DNA of 5,427 nt from Candidatus Latescibacteria bacterium 4484_7 (GTDB lineage Bacteria > Krumholzibacteriota > Krumholzibacteriia > Krumholzibacteriales > Krumholzibacteriaceae), in contig NATK01000156.1 of assembly GCA_002085285.1 (NCBI GenBank), positions 1-5,427 of the forward strand, read 5' to 3'. Both the position numbers and the translations under genes were made by a program. Shown here piece by piece: positions 1-5,093 of this stretch (position 1 is its first letter; every line of letters begins with the position of its first letter). The notes under the pieces were generated by a model. It made no database searches. It saw nothing but the letters and a program-made list of their open reading frames with translations, and was not told the origin of the DNA.

Positions 1-2
1 TT

Positions 3-77
3 GCAAAATCCAAAGGCATAGCACATGGAACGTTTTACAAAATCCTAAAAGGAGAACATTATGTATTGGGAACATGA
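3..77 (+). CDS. Possible C-terminal end of an upstream gene (partial)
   Basis: Frame 3 is open from the window edge to a TGA at 75-77 and would encode the last 24 residues of a protein (…SKGIAHGTFYKILKGEH…). The stretch GIAHGTFYKIL resembles the recognition half of a helix-turn-helix, but this is only an impression. It would overlap the next gene by 17 bases. The alternative, frame 1, stops at 19-21 and would leave an untranslated leader of about 40 bases. The two possibilities cannot be separated without upstream sequence. The direct repeat CAAAATCC at 4-11 and 38-45 also lies here. Confidence 0.25.
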   Translation, partial: AKSKGIAHGTFYKILKGEHYVLGT

Positions 78-555
78 GATCAAATACTGGGCAGAGCATC
101 CAGACGGAACGAAAATATGGGCAAGGCCACAATCGGAAGATTGGCTTATATTAGGAATACCGGGCTGGGCTCCAGATGTTATCTACATTGTAAATGACGA
201 ATGGGCGAAATTGAGAAAAGCGAATGCTGATGGAGAAAGTCTGCAAATACTTTTCGATGGTTGCTGGATAGATGTTCCGAACGATTGGTGGAAAAAAGAT
301 TTTTATGCTTTGGATCATACAGTATATGGCCCAGAAGATTTCCGCGTCAAACCGAAAGAATGGTATGAGGATATTCCGCCAGAAGGGATTCTGTGCTGGG
401 TGAGTGATATAAAAAACGAAAAATTATTTGCAGCGAAAATCATTGAATACGATACAAGATGGACGCTTCCATTCATAGATGAAAATACAAGTCATTGGCG
501 ATACGCAGAACCAGTCAAGCCTGAAGAATGCTGGAAGGGATGTGAAGATGGCTGA
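61..555 (+). CDS. Trp-rich phage hypothetical protein, 164 aa
   Basis: This protein is of unknown function. The ATG at 61 has a clear Shine-Dalgarno (AAAAGGAG, 47-54) six bases upstream. It contains 14 tryptophans in 164 residues and no signal peptide or membrane segment. It appears to have two parts. Residues about 10-100 carry short strand-forming blocks (DGTKIW, PGWAPDVIYIVNDEWA, ending in RVKPKE at 95-100). Residues about 105-160 carry GILCWVSD (109-116) and WRYAEPVKPEECW (146-158). From memory, blocks like these recur in hypothetical proteins of Gram-positive phages; I cannot name a domain. Its codons are more A/T-rich than those of the genes downstream, and it lacks the GGAACCA heptamer found in most other genes here, which hints at a different origin. 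Its last 8 bases overlap the next gene, so the two are probably translationally coupled. The reading frame is secure; the function is open. Confidence 0.85.
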   Translation: MYWEHEIKYWAEHPDGTKIWARPQSEDWLILGIPGWAPDVIYIVNDEWAKLRKANADGESLQILFDGCWIDVPNDWWKKDFYALDHTVYGPEDFRVKPKEWYEDIPPEGILCWVSDIKNEKLFAAKIIEYDTRWTLPFIDENTSHWRYAEPVKPEECWKGCEDG

Positions 556-679
556 AATCATCATCTATACGATCATAGGGATTCTGCTGTTGGTTCCGTT
601 CAGGGAACCACGGCGGAAGAAGTACAAGGATGTGGTCTACAGAAAGGTAGGTAGCAAATGGATAAAGGTGGAACTGTGA
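548..679 (+). CDS. Small single-pass membrane protein, 43 aa
   Basis: The ATG at 548 overlaps the previous gene by 8 bases and has the Shine-Dalgarno GGAAGGGA (533-540) seven bases upstream. The frame is open further upstream to an ATG at 479, but that part lies wholly inside the preceding gene, so 548 is preferred. Residues 4-18 (IIIYTIIGILLLVPF) form one hydrophobic helix after a three-residue N-terminus. A strongly basic tail follows (REPRRKKYKD…YRKVGSKWIK). By the positive-inside rule this predicts an N-out, C-in topology with the basic tail in the cytoplasm. Small proteins of this shape are common in phage early regions and may act on the host membrane; the role here is unknown. The gene carries TGGTTCC and GGAACCA only six bases apart (591-610), forming a perfect 7-bp stem. 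Confidence 0.7.
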   Translation: MAEIIIYTIIGILLLVPFREPRRKKYKDVVYRKVGSKWIKVEL

Positions 680-879
680 AAATCTATAATAGCTTGTTCG
701 GGTGGTTCCCTGAAGAATTCAAAAAGCTGGAACCATTTATCTTCAATCTTGGTCTTGACTGGGAAACGGAAGAGCTGGCAGACGGAAGGATACGATTCAA
801 GGTCTACGAAGTGGACGAGGAGGAGATCGAAAGTTTGAAATGGCTGGAATTCAAAATGGTAACAGGAGTGAGAATATGA
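658..879 (+). CDS. Acidic phage hypothetical protein, 73 aa
   Basis: This protein is of unknown function. Two starts are credible. The ATG at 658 has AAAGGTAGG (643-651) six bases upstream. A GTG at 676 overlaps the preceding stop by four bases (GTGA), has AAAGG (664-668) seven bases upstream, and would give a 67-residue protein beginning MKIYNSLFGWF. The ATG is chosen for its start codon, but the GTG is a serious alternative. The protein has an aromatic N-terminal part (SLFGWFPEEFKKLEPFIFNLGLDW) and an acidic C-terminal part (YEVDEEEIESL). The hydrophobic spacing suggests a small mixed alpha/beta fold, with no membrane helix. Its TGA overlaps the next ATG (ATGA), a typical sign of translational coupling. 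Confidence 0.72.
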   Translation: MDKGGTVKIYNSLFGWFPEEFKKLEPFIFNLGLDWETEELADGRIRFKVYEVDEEEIESLKWLEFKMVTGVRI

Positions 880-1121
880 AGACACATGAAATGCTGGGAT
901 GCGAATTGTGCGGCTTTCGGACGAAGACATTCGACGGATGCTACAAGTTCGGTATCACGTTCAAGGAGCTGGACGAAGGAATCAAGGTGCATTTCACCGA
1001 TGATACATACAGGAGTGCCGTGCAGGCTGGAAGGCCGTTACACAACGACTTCAGTTTGGACGGAACCAACCCCTGCCCATTCAGTCCGAGAAGAGGCATA
1101 TTGAGACATAGAAAAGGATAG
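876..1121 (+). CDS. Cys-containing phage hypothetical protein, 81 aa
   Basis: This protein is of unknown function. The ATG at 876 overlaps the preceding TGA by four bases and has AGGAG (864-868) seven bases upstream. An in-frame ATG at 840 has no comparable site and lies inside the upstream gene, so it is not used. Four cysteines (C9, C12, C22, C67), with C9-x2-C12 in the block GCELCGF, could bind one metal ion as a zinc-ribbon-like knuckle. This is inference: the wide gap to C67 is not a textbook pattern. The C-terminus is basic (PRRGILRHRKG), which fits nucleic-acid or protein contact. One GGAACCA heptamer falls at 1062. The next gene starts 4 bases after the stop. Confidence 0.72.
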   Translation: MKTHEMLGCELCGFRTKTFDGCYKFGITFKELDEGIKVHFTDDTYRSAVQAGRPLHNDFSLDGTNPCPFSPRRGILRHRKG

Positions 1122-1125
1122 AACG

Positions 1126-1440
1126 ATGGAAGATGTAGACACTACCGACAAAATGCTGTTGAATCAGATCAACGGCACAGTGAAGGATTTGGAAGGAGAA
1201 GGAGACTACAACGATATATTCGAATGGCTGGACGATCAGCTGGGCATCGAACAGGTATGTTTCAGACCCGGAACCACGGAGATGCTGGATTTCACGGTTC
1301 TGTGCGCTACAGGAGGGCCGCATATCGAAGTGAACGCGATTGCAGTAGAAGGATGGTGGGGAACCGCGCACTACAGCAGGAGCTACGACGACGATCTCGG
1401 CCTGTTCGATGCAATCGAAGAACTGTATGGAAGGGAGTGA
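1126..1440 (+). CDS. Acidic TGGP-motif phage hypothetical protein, 104 aa
   Basis: The ATG at 1126 follows AAAAGGA (1112-1118). The protein is strongly acidic. A core VLCATGGPHIEVN (residues 58-70) is followed by GWWG (76-79) and a C-terminal helix rich in Asp and Glu (DDDLGLFDAIEELYGRE). The combination of a C-x-T/C-GGP-x-I block with a following W-W-G block and an acidic DAIEEL-type tail resembles, from memory, a family of uncharacterised small proteins frequent in phages of Clostridia and streptococci. I know of no assigned function. Length and acidity would fit a protein that binds a host factor or mimics DNA, but nothing here proves that. GGAACC occurs at 1270 and 1360. The gene ends two bases before the next start. 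Confidence 0.78.
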   Translation: MEDVDTTDKMLLNQINGTVKDLEGEGDYNDIFEWLDDQLGIEQVCFRPGTTEMLDFTVLCATGGPHIEVNAIAVEGWWGTAHYSRSYDDDLGLFDAIEELYGRE

Positions 1441-1442
1441 CG

Positions 1443-1682
1443 ATGACACTGGATCAATTAGCGGATGAACTGCGGGACTATTACGACAAGTTTCCGCAGA
1501 AGAGGAAATCGATGGCTCCTATCGCATTCGGATACGACTATGCATTCAGCATAGGAAGAAATGCAAGCCTGCTGGCGAGAGTGGTATTCGGAACCAACAG
1601 CGGATATGGAACGGAAATCAGAAAAGGCATCAAGCTGAGACAGCTCCACGAAGAAAGAATGCTCGGCACGATGTCCTATTGA
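1443..1682 (+). CDS. Phage hypothetical protein, 79 aa
   Basis: This protein is of unknown function. The ATG at 1443 is two bases after the previous stop and has AAGGGAG (1431-1437) five bases upstream. The frame is open back to 1224, but that part is a shadow of the preceding gene. The N-terminal 22 residues (LDQLADELRDYYDKFPQKRK) look helical and charged. The middle (APIAFGYDYAFSIGRNASLLARVVFGTN) is more hydrophobic but too polar for a clear membrane helix. The C-terminus is basic and helical (EIRKGIKLRQLHEERM). GGAACCA occurs at 1590 and the variant TGGCTCC at 1513. This is the last well-supported gene of the upstream small-gene cluster. Confidence 0.72.
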   Translation: MTLDQLADELRDYYDKFPQKRKSMAPIAFGYDYAFSIGRNASLLARVVFGTNSGYGTEIRKGIKLRQLHEERMLGTMSY

Positions 1683-1708
1683 AGAAGGAACATTAAAAGG
1701 AGAATGAG

Positions 1709-1771
1709 ATGAAAAAATACAAAGGAAGTAAAATGAATGGATTGAAGGCAATCAAATTGCACTTAGTTTAG
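1709..1771 (+). CDS. Possible 20-aa small ORF with strong ribosome binding site
   Basis: The ATG at 1709 is preceded at good spacing by AAAAGGAGA (1695-1703) and opens a 20-codon basic ORF, MKKYKGSKMNGLKAIKLHLV, ending in TAG. The Shine-Dalgarno is as strong as those of the real genes, which argues for translation. The product is very short, so it may be a small basic peptide, a leader peptide, or the stump of a gene lost by deletion when the AT-rich control region was joined here. A hairpin begins three bases after the stop codon. Confidence 0.35.
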   Translation: MKKYKGSKMNGLKAIKLHLV

Positions 1772-1773
1772 TA

Positions 1774-1788
1774 GTGCCATTTTGGCAC
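1774..1788 (+). other. Perfect 6-bp hairpin after the small-gene cluster
   Basis: GTGCCA (1774-1779) and TGGCAC (1783-1788) are perfect complements around a three-base TTT loop. No T-run follows, so this is not a standard rho-independent terminator. It could stabilise the 3' end of the upstream transcript, act as a weak terminator, or be a protein-binding dyad. Confidence 0.4.
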
Positions 1789-1799
1789 CCAGATATATT

Positions 1800-1828
1800 A
1801 AGCAGAAGTTAAGTAGAATAAGTAGAAT
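1800..1828. repeat. 9-bp tandem repeat AAGTAGAAT
   Basis: AAGTAGAAT occurs twice head to tail at 1811-1819 and 1820-1828. A degenerate third copy (AAGCAGAAG, two mismatches) lies at 1800-1808. The array sits at the AT-rich edge of the noncoding control region. Short direct repeats next to AT-rich DNA can be regulator or replication-initiator sites, but three copies are too few to claim an origin. Confidence 0.5.
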
Positions 1829-1929
1829 CGTGTATATAAATAATCGTATTTTGCTCTCCACGTTTGCTTCCCATATATATTATAGACGCAAAACCTCATT
1901 TTCGCAGTTGATTGAAAGAATGACATTTT

Positions 1930-1950
1930 GCGTGTAATACACGCCTTTTT
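1930..1950 (+). terminator. Rho-independent terminator upstream of the ParB-like gene
   Basis: GCGTGT (1930-1935) pairs perfectly with ACACGC (1939-1944) around a three-base AAT loop, and a C plus five T residues follow. This is a compact intrinsic terminator that would end rightward transcription from the small-gene cluster before the -10 box of the next operon. The 5' arm also overlaps a second possible pairing with 1886-1893, discussed as a possible attenuator. Confidence 0.6.
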
Positions 1951-1971
1951 ATATACCATTAAGCCTTTTGC

Positions 1972-1992
1972 TTGTATAATATGTGTATACAA
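1972..1992. promoter_or_regulatory. Operator-like inverted repeat TTGTATA-N7-TATACAA
   Basis: TTGTATA (1972-1978) and TATACAA (1986-1992) are perfect 7-bp inverted repeats with a 7-base spacer, and they cover the -10 box at 1975-1980. Half-sites about 14 bp apart centre to centre suit a dimeric helix-turn-helix regulator. Bound protein would block RNA polymerase. The downstream ParB-like protein has its own DNA-binding region and is one candidate for autoregulation; a phage repressor encoded elsewhere is another. Confidence 0.5.
1975..1980 (+). promoter_or_regulatory. Promoter -10 box for the replication operon
   Basis: A consensus TATAAT lies 26 bases upstream of the ATG at 2007, in the only large noncoding gap of the window and just after a terminator. 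No good -35 box is present at the usual spacing (TATACC at 1952-1957 is poor) and the extended -10 TG is not in register. The promoter may therefore need an activator or a phage-modified polymerase, or may simply be weak. Initiation would be expected near 1987. Confidence 0.5.
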
Positions 1993-2006
1993 AAAGAGGA
2001 AGGGAA

Positions 2007-2792
2007 ATGGCAACGAAATATTACAAAGAGAGCAAGCGAAACAAGGATTGGCTTCTCGAAAAGAAAGTTGTAGATTCCGATGAAATACTCGAACTCGAAA
2101 TCGACAAGCTCGGAGTCCACAGACTGGCAAAACTCCATCCGATTATGAGCGATGAACAATTCGAAGCATTGAAATTACACATAGAAGAGCACGGACAGAT
2201 AGAGCCGATATGGGTATACAGAGACCTCATCATAGACGGACGGCATAGAACGAAAGCACTTGCTCTGCTTGGTTCCAAAACCGTCCTGGCAAAAGAATTT
2301 CCGTGGAATGCCAGTGAAGATGATATCAGGAGTTTGATTATGGGTCAAGAGAAGCGAAGACACCAGACAAAATCGCAGATGGCAATACAGGCTATGGCGA
2401 TGTGGAAAGGAGCGTTGGGATTTGAAAAACAATTCAAGACAAAGGCAATAGCCGCAAAAGAGATAGGAACGTCATCGACAGCAGTGGACAGGGCAGCCTG
2501 GATACTTAAAAACGATGGTGAAGTCCATCTCAAAGAACTCTATGAAACAGGAACCACAACGTGCTGTATGAGAAACATAAACAACATAGAGACACTGTAT
2601 CGTGAAATCAAAGCGAAGCTCGACAGAGAGGCACAAGAAATTCTGAAAGCAACACAGGGCATCGCACTGGCTCCGGATGAAGAGAACAGTATCGATGCCT
2701 ATGTCAAGCTGATTGCGAACAGTGAAAGGGCAGAGGTAATAAAGGAGGTAGCAAAACGACTGTATAAAAAAGCTGTAGAACTTGAAAAATAG
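2007..2792 (+). CDS. ParB/Srx-fold DNA-binding protein, 261 aa
   Basis: The N-terminal half matches the ParB/sulfiredoxin-like superfamily. Residues 42-92 run from LHPIMSDEQFEALKLHIEEHGQIEPIWV to LIIDGRHRTKALALLGS, the classic layout in which a strand and helix lead to the DGRHR loop (77-81). That loop corresponds to ParB box II (GERR), which contacts CTP phosphates in chromosomal ParB. Residues 114-124 (QEKRRHQTKSQ) resemble the NxxRxxLTxxE segment that follows in ParB. Residues 145-167 (TKAIAAKEIGTSSTAVDRAAWIL) form a credible helix-turn-helix. The C-terminal third is helical and charged. The ATG at 2007 has AGAGGAAGGG (1995-2004) upstream; a GTG at 1983 in the same frame lies inside the promoter and is rejected. 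No ParA is present in this window, and phage ParB-fold proteins act in varied roles (nuclease, transcription factor, partition), so the exact role is open. It is the first gene of the replication operon. Confidence 0.88.
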   Translation: MATKYYKESKRNKDWLLEKKVVDSDEILELEIDKLGVHRLAKLHPIMSDEQFEALKLHIEEHGQIEPIWVYRDLIIDGRHRTKALALLGSKTVLAKEFPWNASEDDIRSLIMGQEKRRHQTKSQMAIQAMAMWKGALGFEKQFKTKAIAAKEIGTSSTAVDRAAWILKNDGEVHLKELYETGTTTCCMRNINNIETLYREIKAKLDREAQEILKATQGIALAPDEENSIDAYVKLIANSERAEVIKEVAKRLYKKAVELEK

Positions 2793-2804
2793 AAGGAATG
2801 AATA

Positions 2805-4835
2805 ATGAGGAAAATAGTCGATGAGATACTTAAAGTAGTGGAGGAGAGGGTTGGCTCCAGAGTAGACAGGCCGATCGTGGAAAACAGCTTTCTGTTCACC
2901 GTCGCATCGATAGCCGGTCTACGGAGAATGAGGTATTACAATAAAGGACGCGAGAATTATATCACATTCTTCGGAACCACATTCGCAGGGCAGGGCTCAG
3001 GCAAGGACACGAGCCTTGACGTATGCGAAGAGATGTTCGGCGTATTCGACGACGTGCCTGCCATCCTGAAAGACAACTACGACAAGATGAACGGACCGCT
3101 TCCAACCGGAGACGAAGTCGAAAATATCAACTTCATCGTACCGACAACGTGGATCGTCAGCCTGCGTGGTTCCATCGAAGGAATGATGCGTACGGCGAAT
3201 TTCTACGACAAGCTGTCGGTCGGATCGCTGAACGTGCTGTCTACGGAATTCGGAGCGGACTTCAACAGGGAAGTCCTGCCTCTGCTGATGAAACTGTGGC
3301 AGAGTGCAAAAGCGGAAGGGCAAACAAATGTCAACGAAATGTATCCGAATATTGAAGACGTGCCGACAAACATTCTGCTGTTCGGATCACCGAAACCTTT
3401 CAAGAGAAACGAAAAGAAACACAACGATCTCGTGGAGATCATCGATTCGGGTCTCGGAAGACGGACGATATTCGTATGGCGGGACAAGACGGCGATCGAG
3501 GACTCGGAAAGCGTCGGAGACATCCTGTCCCTGAAAGAATACGGGAACCAGCTCGTGGAGTATGTCAAAGGAAAGAAATCGATCGACTTCGATGACGAAG
3601 CCGGAGAGAGAATCGTATCCTACAGAAAAGAATCGATAGCGAAGCAGAACGAAACGCTGAGCGATATCGATGAAATGCGTGTGAGAAGCGTCGAGAAGAC
3701 GGAAAGGCTTGCAGCATTGATAGCGGTAGCCGATATGTCTTCGAACGTCTCTGTCAGCCACGTAGAAGCTGCAATCGCTATAAACGAGAGAAGCATCGAT
3801 GCGCTGAAGAAAATCATCGCACCGGAAGGACTCTTCAAACAGATGTTCGAGATGCTGTCGAGAAGCGAAACCTGGCTTGGTGTCATCGACTTCTACAACG
3901 AAGGCATCGTATTCAGGAACAAACAGGAAGAGAAATACGAACTCGAACGGCTCGAGCATTATGCGAAGTGGAAAGGCAAGAAACTCGTGGAGCGTGGCTC
4001 CCAATACAGAGTGGAAGCACTGCCGGCGACGAACCTTCAGAAAATAAAAGTCAGCATCAATACACAGGGAAACGAAGCGAGAAGCAATGTATGCACTCCA
4101 TACGAGGTTCCGTTCTTCGGAGAAGCACCAAGCATCGAAAACCTGGTGTCGAATCCGGAGGCCGACTGGTTTGCATTCGTACATTTCAAGGACGACAAAC
4201 GAAGCTCGAAGAATGCCATACCGGGGCAGAATGCCATCGCATTCGATATCGACGAAGGAATGACGGTGAACGAAGCGAGAGAAATACTCACGCCATACAC
4301 CTATCTGCTCTATACGACGAAGAGCCACAATGTCGAGAAGAAAGGAAAAGTGTCCGAAAGATTCAGAATCATCTTCCCGACGAAATACATCTTCAGCGTC
4401 GACAACGAAGCGCATAAGAAAATGATGGAAAATATCGCATCGGTCATCGGTCTTCCGAGTTACGATGTATCGACACGGAACCAAGACAGGCTGTGGTATC
4501 CAAATCCGAATGCACAGATATATACGAATCACGGAGAGCTTCTCGACGTGTCCTGCTGTATTCCGGAAACGGAAACGGAAGAGATGGTCATGCCTGCGGT
4601 TGGTTCCGTCGACGCAACAAAAGTCAGCGACGACAAACGCATCCAGGGAATGATTCGATGGACGCTTCAGAACGCGATCGTAGGAAGCAGAAATTCGGCA
4701 TTGATGCGGCTTCACAGATTCGTACTCGATTTAACCGGAACCAAGCAGGAGGCGGATACAATAGTATATGCCACCAACCAGATGCTGACGGAACCACTGA
4801 GCGAGATAGAGCTGCAGAGGACAGTATGCCGATAA
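2805..4835 (+). CDS. DUF3987-like ATPase fused to an AEP-type primase, 676 aa
   Basis: This is a probable replicative helicase-primase. The ATG at 2805 follows GAAGGA (2792-2797), 12 bases after the previous stop. Residues 1-340 form an ATPase resembling DUF3987/SF3-like phage helicases: Walker A AGQGSGKDT (61-69), hydrophobic NVLSTEFG with a candidate catalytic Glu148, a sensor-like NILLFGSPK (189-197), and SGLGRR (215-220) with candidate Arg fingers. A lid-like helical block follows (RLAALIAVAD…VSHVEAAIAI, 301-326). Residues 340-410 look like a winged helix. Residues 453-580 form an archaeo-eukaryotic primase-like domain: motif I AFDIDEG (479-485, Asp481 and Asp483), motif II TTKSHN (504-509, His508), ERFRIIFPT (518-526) and motif III SYDVS (552-556, Asp554). 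Residues 626-674 (GSRNSALMRL…LSEIELQRTV) resemble a PriCT primase C-terminal domain. Having the ATPase before the primase reverses the usual phage PrimPol-helicase order. Family assignments rest on motif reading, not on a search. Confidence 0.82.
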   Translation: MRKIVDEILKVVEERVGSRVDRPIVENSFLFTVASIAGLRRMRYYNKGRENYITFFGTTFAGQGSGKDTSLDVCEEMFGVFDDVPAILKDNYDKMNGPLPTGDEVENINFIVPTTWIVSLRGSIEGMMRTANFYDKLSVGSLNVLSTEFGADFNREVLPLLMKLWQSAKAEGQTNVNEMYPNIEDVPTNILLFGSPKPFKRNEKKHNDLVEIIDSGLGRRTIFVWRDKTAIEDSESVGDILSLKEYGNQLVEYVKGKKSIDFDDEAGERIVSYRKESIAKQNETLSDIDEMRVRSVEKTERLAALIAVADMSSNVSVSHVEAAIAINERSIDALKKIIAPEGLFKQMFEMLSRSETWLGVIDFYNEGIVFRNKQEEKYELERLEHYAKWKGKKLVERGSQYRVEALPATNLQKIKVSINTQGNEARSNVCTPYEVPFFGEAPSIENLVSNPEADWFAFVHFKDDKRSSKNAIPGQNAIAFDIDEGMTVNEAREILTPYTYLLYTTKSHNVEKKGKVSERFRIIFPTKYIFSVDNEAHKKMMENIASVIGLPSYDVSTRNQDRLWYPNPNAQIYTNHGELLDVSCCIPETETEEMVMPAVGSVDATKVSDDKRIQGMIRWTLQNAIVGSRNSALMRLHRFVLDLTGTKQEADTIVYATNQMLTEPLSEIELQRTVCR

Positions 4836-5038
4836 GGGATGTCCACAGCATCGAACTGGATCAAAGCGTCTGGGGCAAAGCCGTCATCGTATGGAGACGG
4901 GAGGATGGAAGCGTAGCGAAAAAGGTGTCGGTCAAATGGAACCAGCGATATAAAGCGTTCAGAAACGTTCACAAAGTGTGGTTCGAAAAGAAATTCGTCC
5001 AATCGTGCGGTGATGACGTTAAAAGCTCCGCGAAGTAG
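4826..5038 (+). CDS. Basic hypothetical protein, 70 aa
   Basis: This protein is of unknown function. The ATG at 4826 overlaps the end of the primase gene by 10 bases, with AGAGGA (4816-4821) four bases upstream; this is a little close but usable with translational coupling. The frame is open further upstream only as a shadow of the primase gene. The N-terminal half (IELDQSVWGKAVIVWRREDGSVAKKVSVKW) looks like a beta hairpin with basic loops. The C-terminal half (NQRYKAFRNVHKVWFEKKF) looks like a basic amphipathic helix. Its basic nature and its position between a primase and a RecA-like NTPase would suit a small nucleic-acid-binding or accessory replication protein, but this is inference. One GGAACCA occurs at 4939. 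Confidence 0.68.
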   Translation: MPIRDVHSIELDQSVWGKAVIVWRREDGSVAKKVSVKWNQRYKAFRNVHKVWFEKKFVQSCGDDVKSSAK

Positions 5039-5044
5039 TGAAAG

Positions 5045-5072
5045 AAACGTCGAAGTGCAAGCCGACGTTTTT
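5045..5072 (+). terminator. Hairpin with T-run between the 70-aa gene and the AAA NTPase gene
   Basis: AAACGTCG (5045-5052) pairs perfectly with CGACGTTT (5063-5070) around a 10-base loop, and the T-run at 5068-5072 follows the stem. The shape is that of a rho-independent terminator, weaker than usual because the stem base is A/T. No promoter can be seen between it and the next gene, whose ribosome binding site starts at 5081. It therefore probably acts as a partial terminator or attenuator inside the operon. Confidence 0.5.
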
Positions 5073-5093
5073 GTTGTAGTAGGAGGTATGAAT

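Noticed and set aside
1983..2006. GTG start for the ParB-like protein
   Set aside because: It would begin inside the inverted repeat and only a few bases after the -10 box, leaving no room for a ribosome binding site. The ATG at 2007 has a strong one.
1798..2130. Minus-strand ORF across the control region, with a possible internal start near 1958
   Set aside because: A weak AAAAGG precedes the internal ATG, but the peptide is low-complexity and aromatic, from AT-rich noncoding sequence that also holds a terminator and a promoter on the + strand.
3023..3355. Arg-rich + strand ORF in another frame of the primase gene
   Set aside because: It is the shifted-frame product of CGA/CGG-containing codons and has no independent start signals. 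The same reasoning removes the overlapping frames at 3304-3534, 3968-4417 and 4465-4653.
4562..4582. Tandem GGAAAC repeat
   Set aside because: This is a short run of Glu and Thr codons (PETETEE) between the primase and PriCT-like parts, best explained as an acidic linker.
3387..4715. 442-codon open frame on the minus strand opposite the primase gene
   Set aside because: It lies entirely antisense to a well-supported gene with recognisable motifs. Its composition (rich in F, R, H, V, D) is what results from reading the complement of GAA/GAC/AAG/CGA-rich codons, and no ribosome binding site or domain was seen.
4493..4825. N-terminal extension of the 70-aa gene
   Set aside because: The upstream part is an out-of-frame reading of the primase C-terminal region. 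The start at 4826 with AGAGGA is enough.
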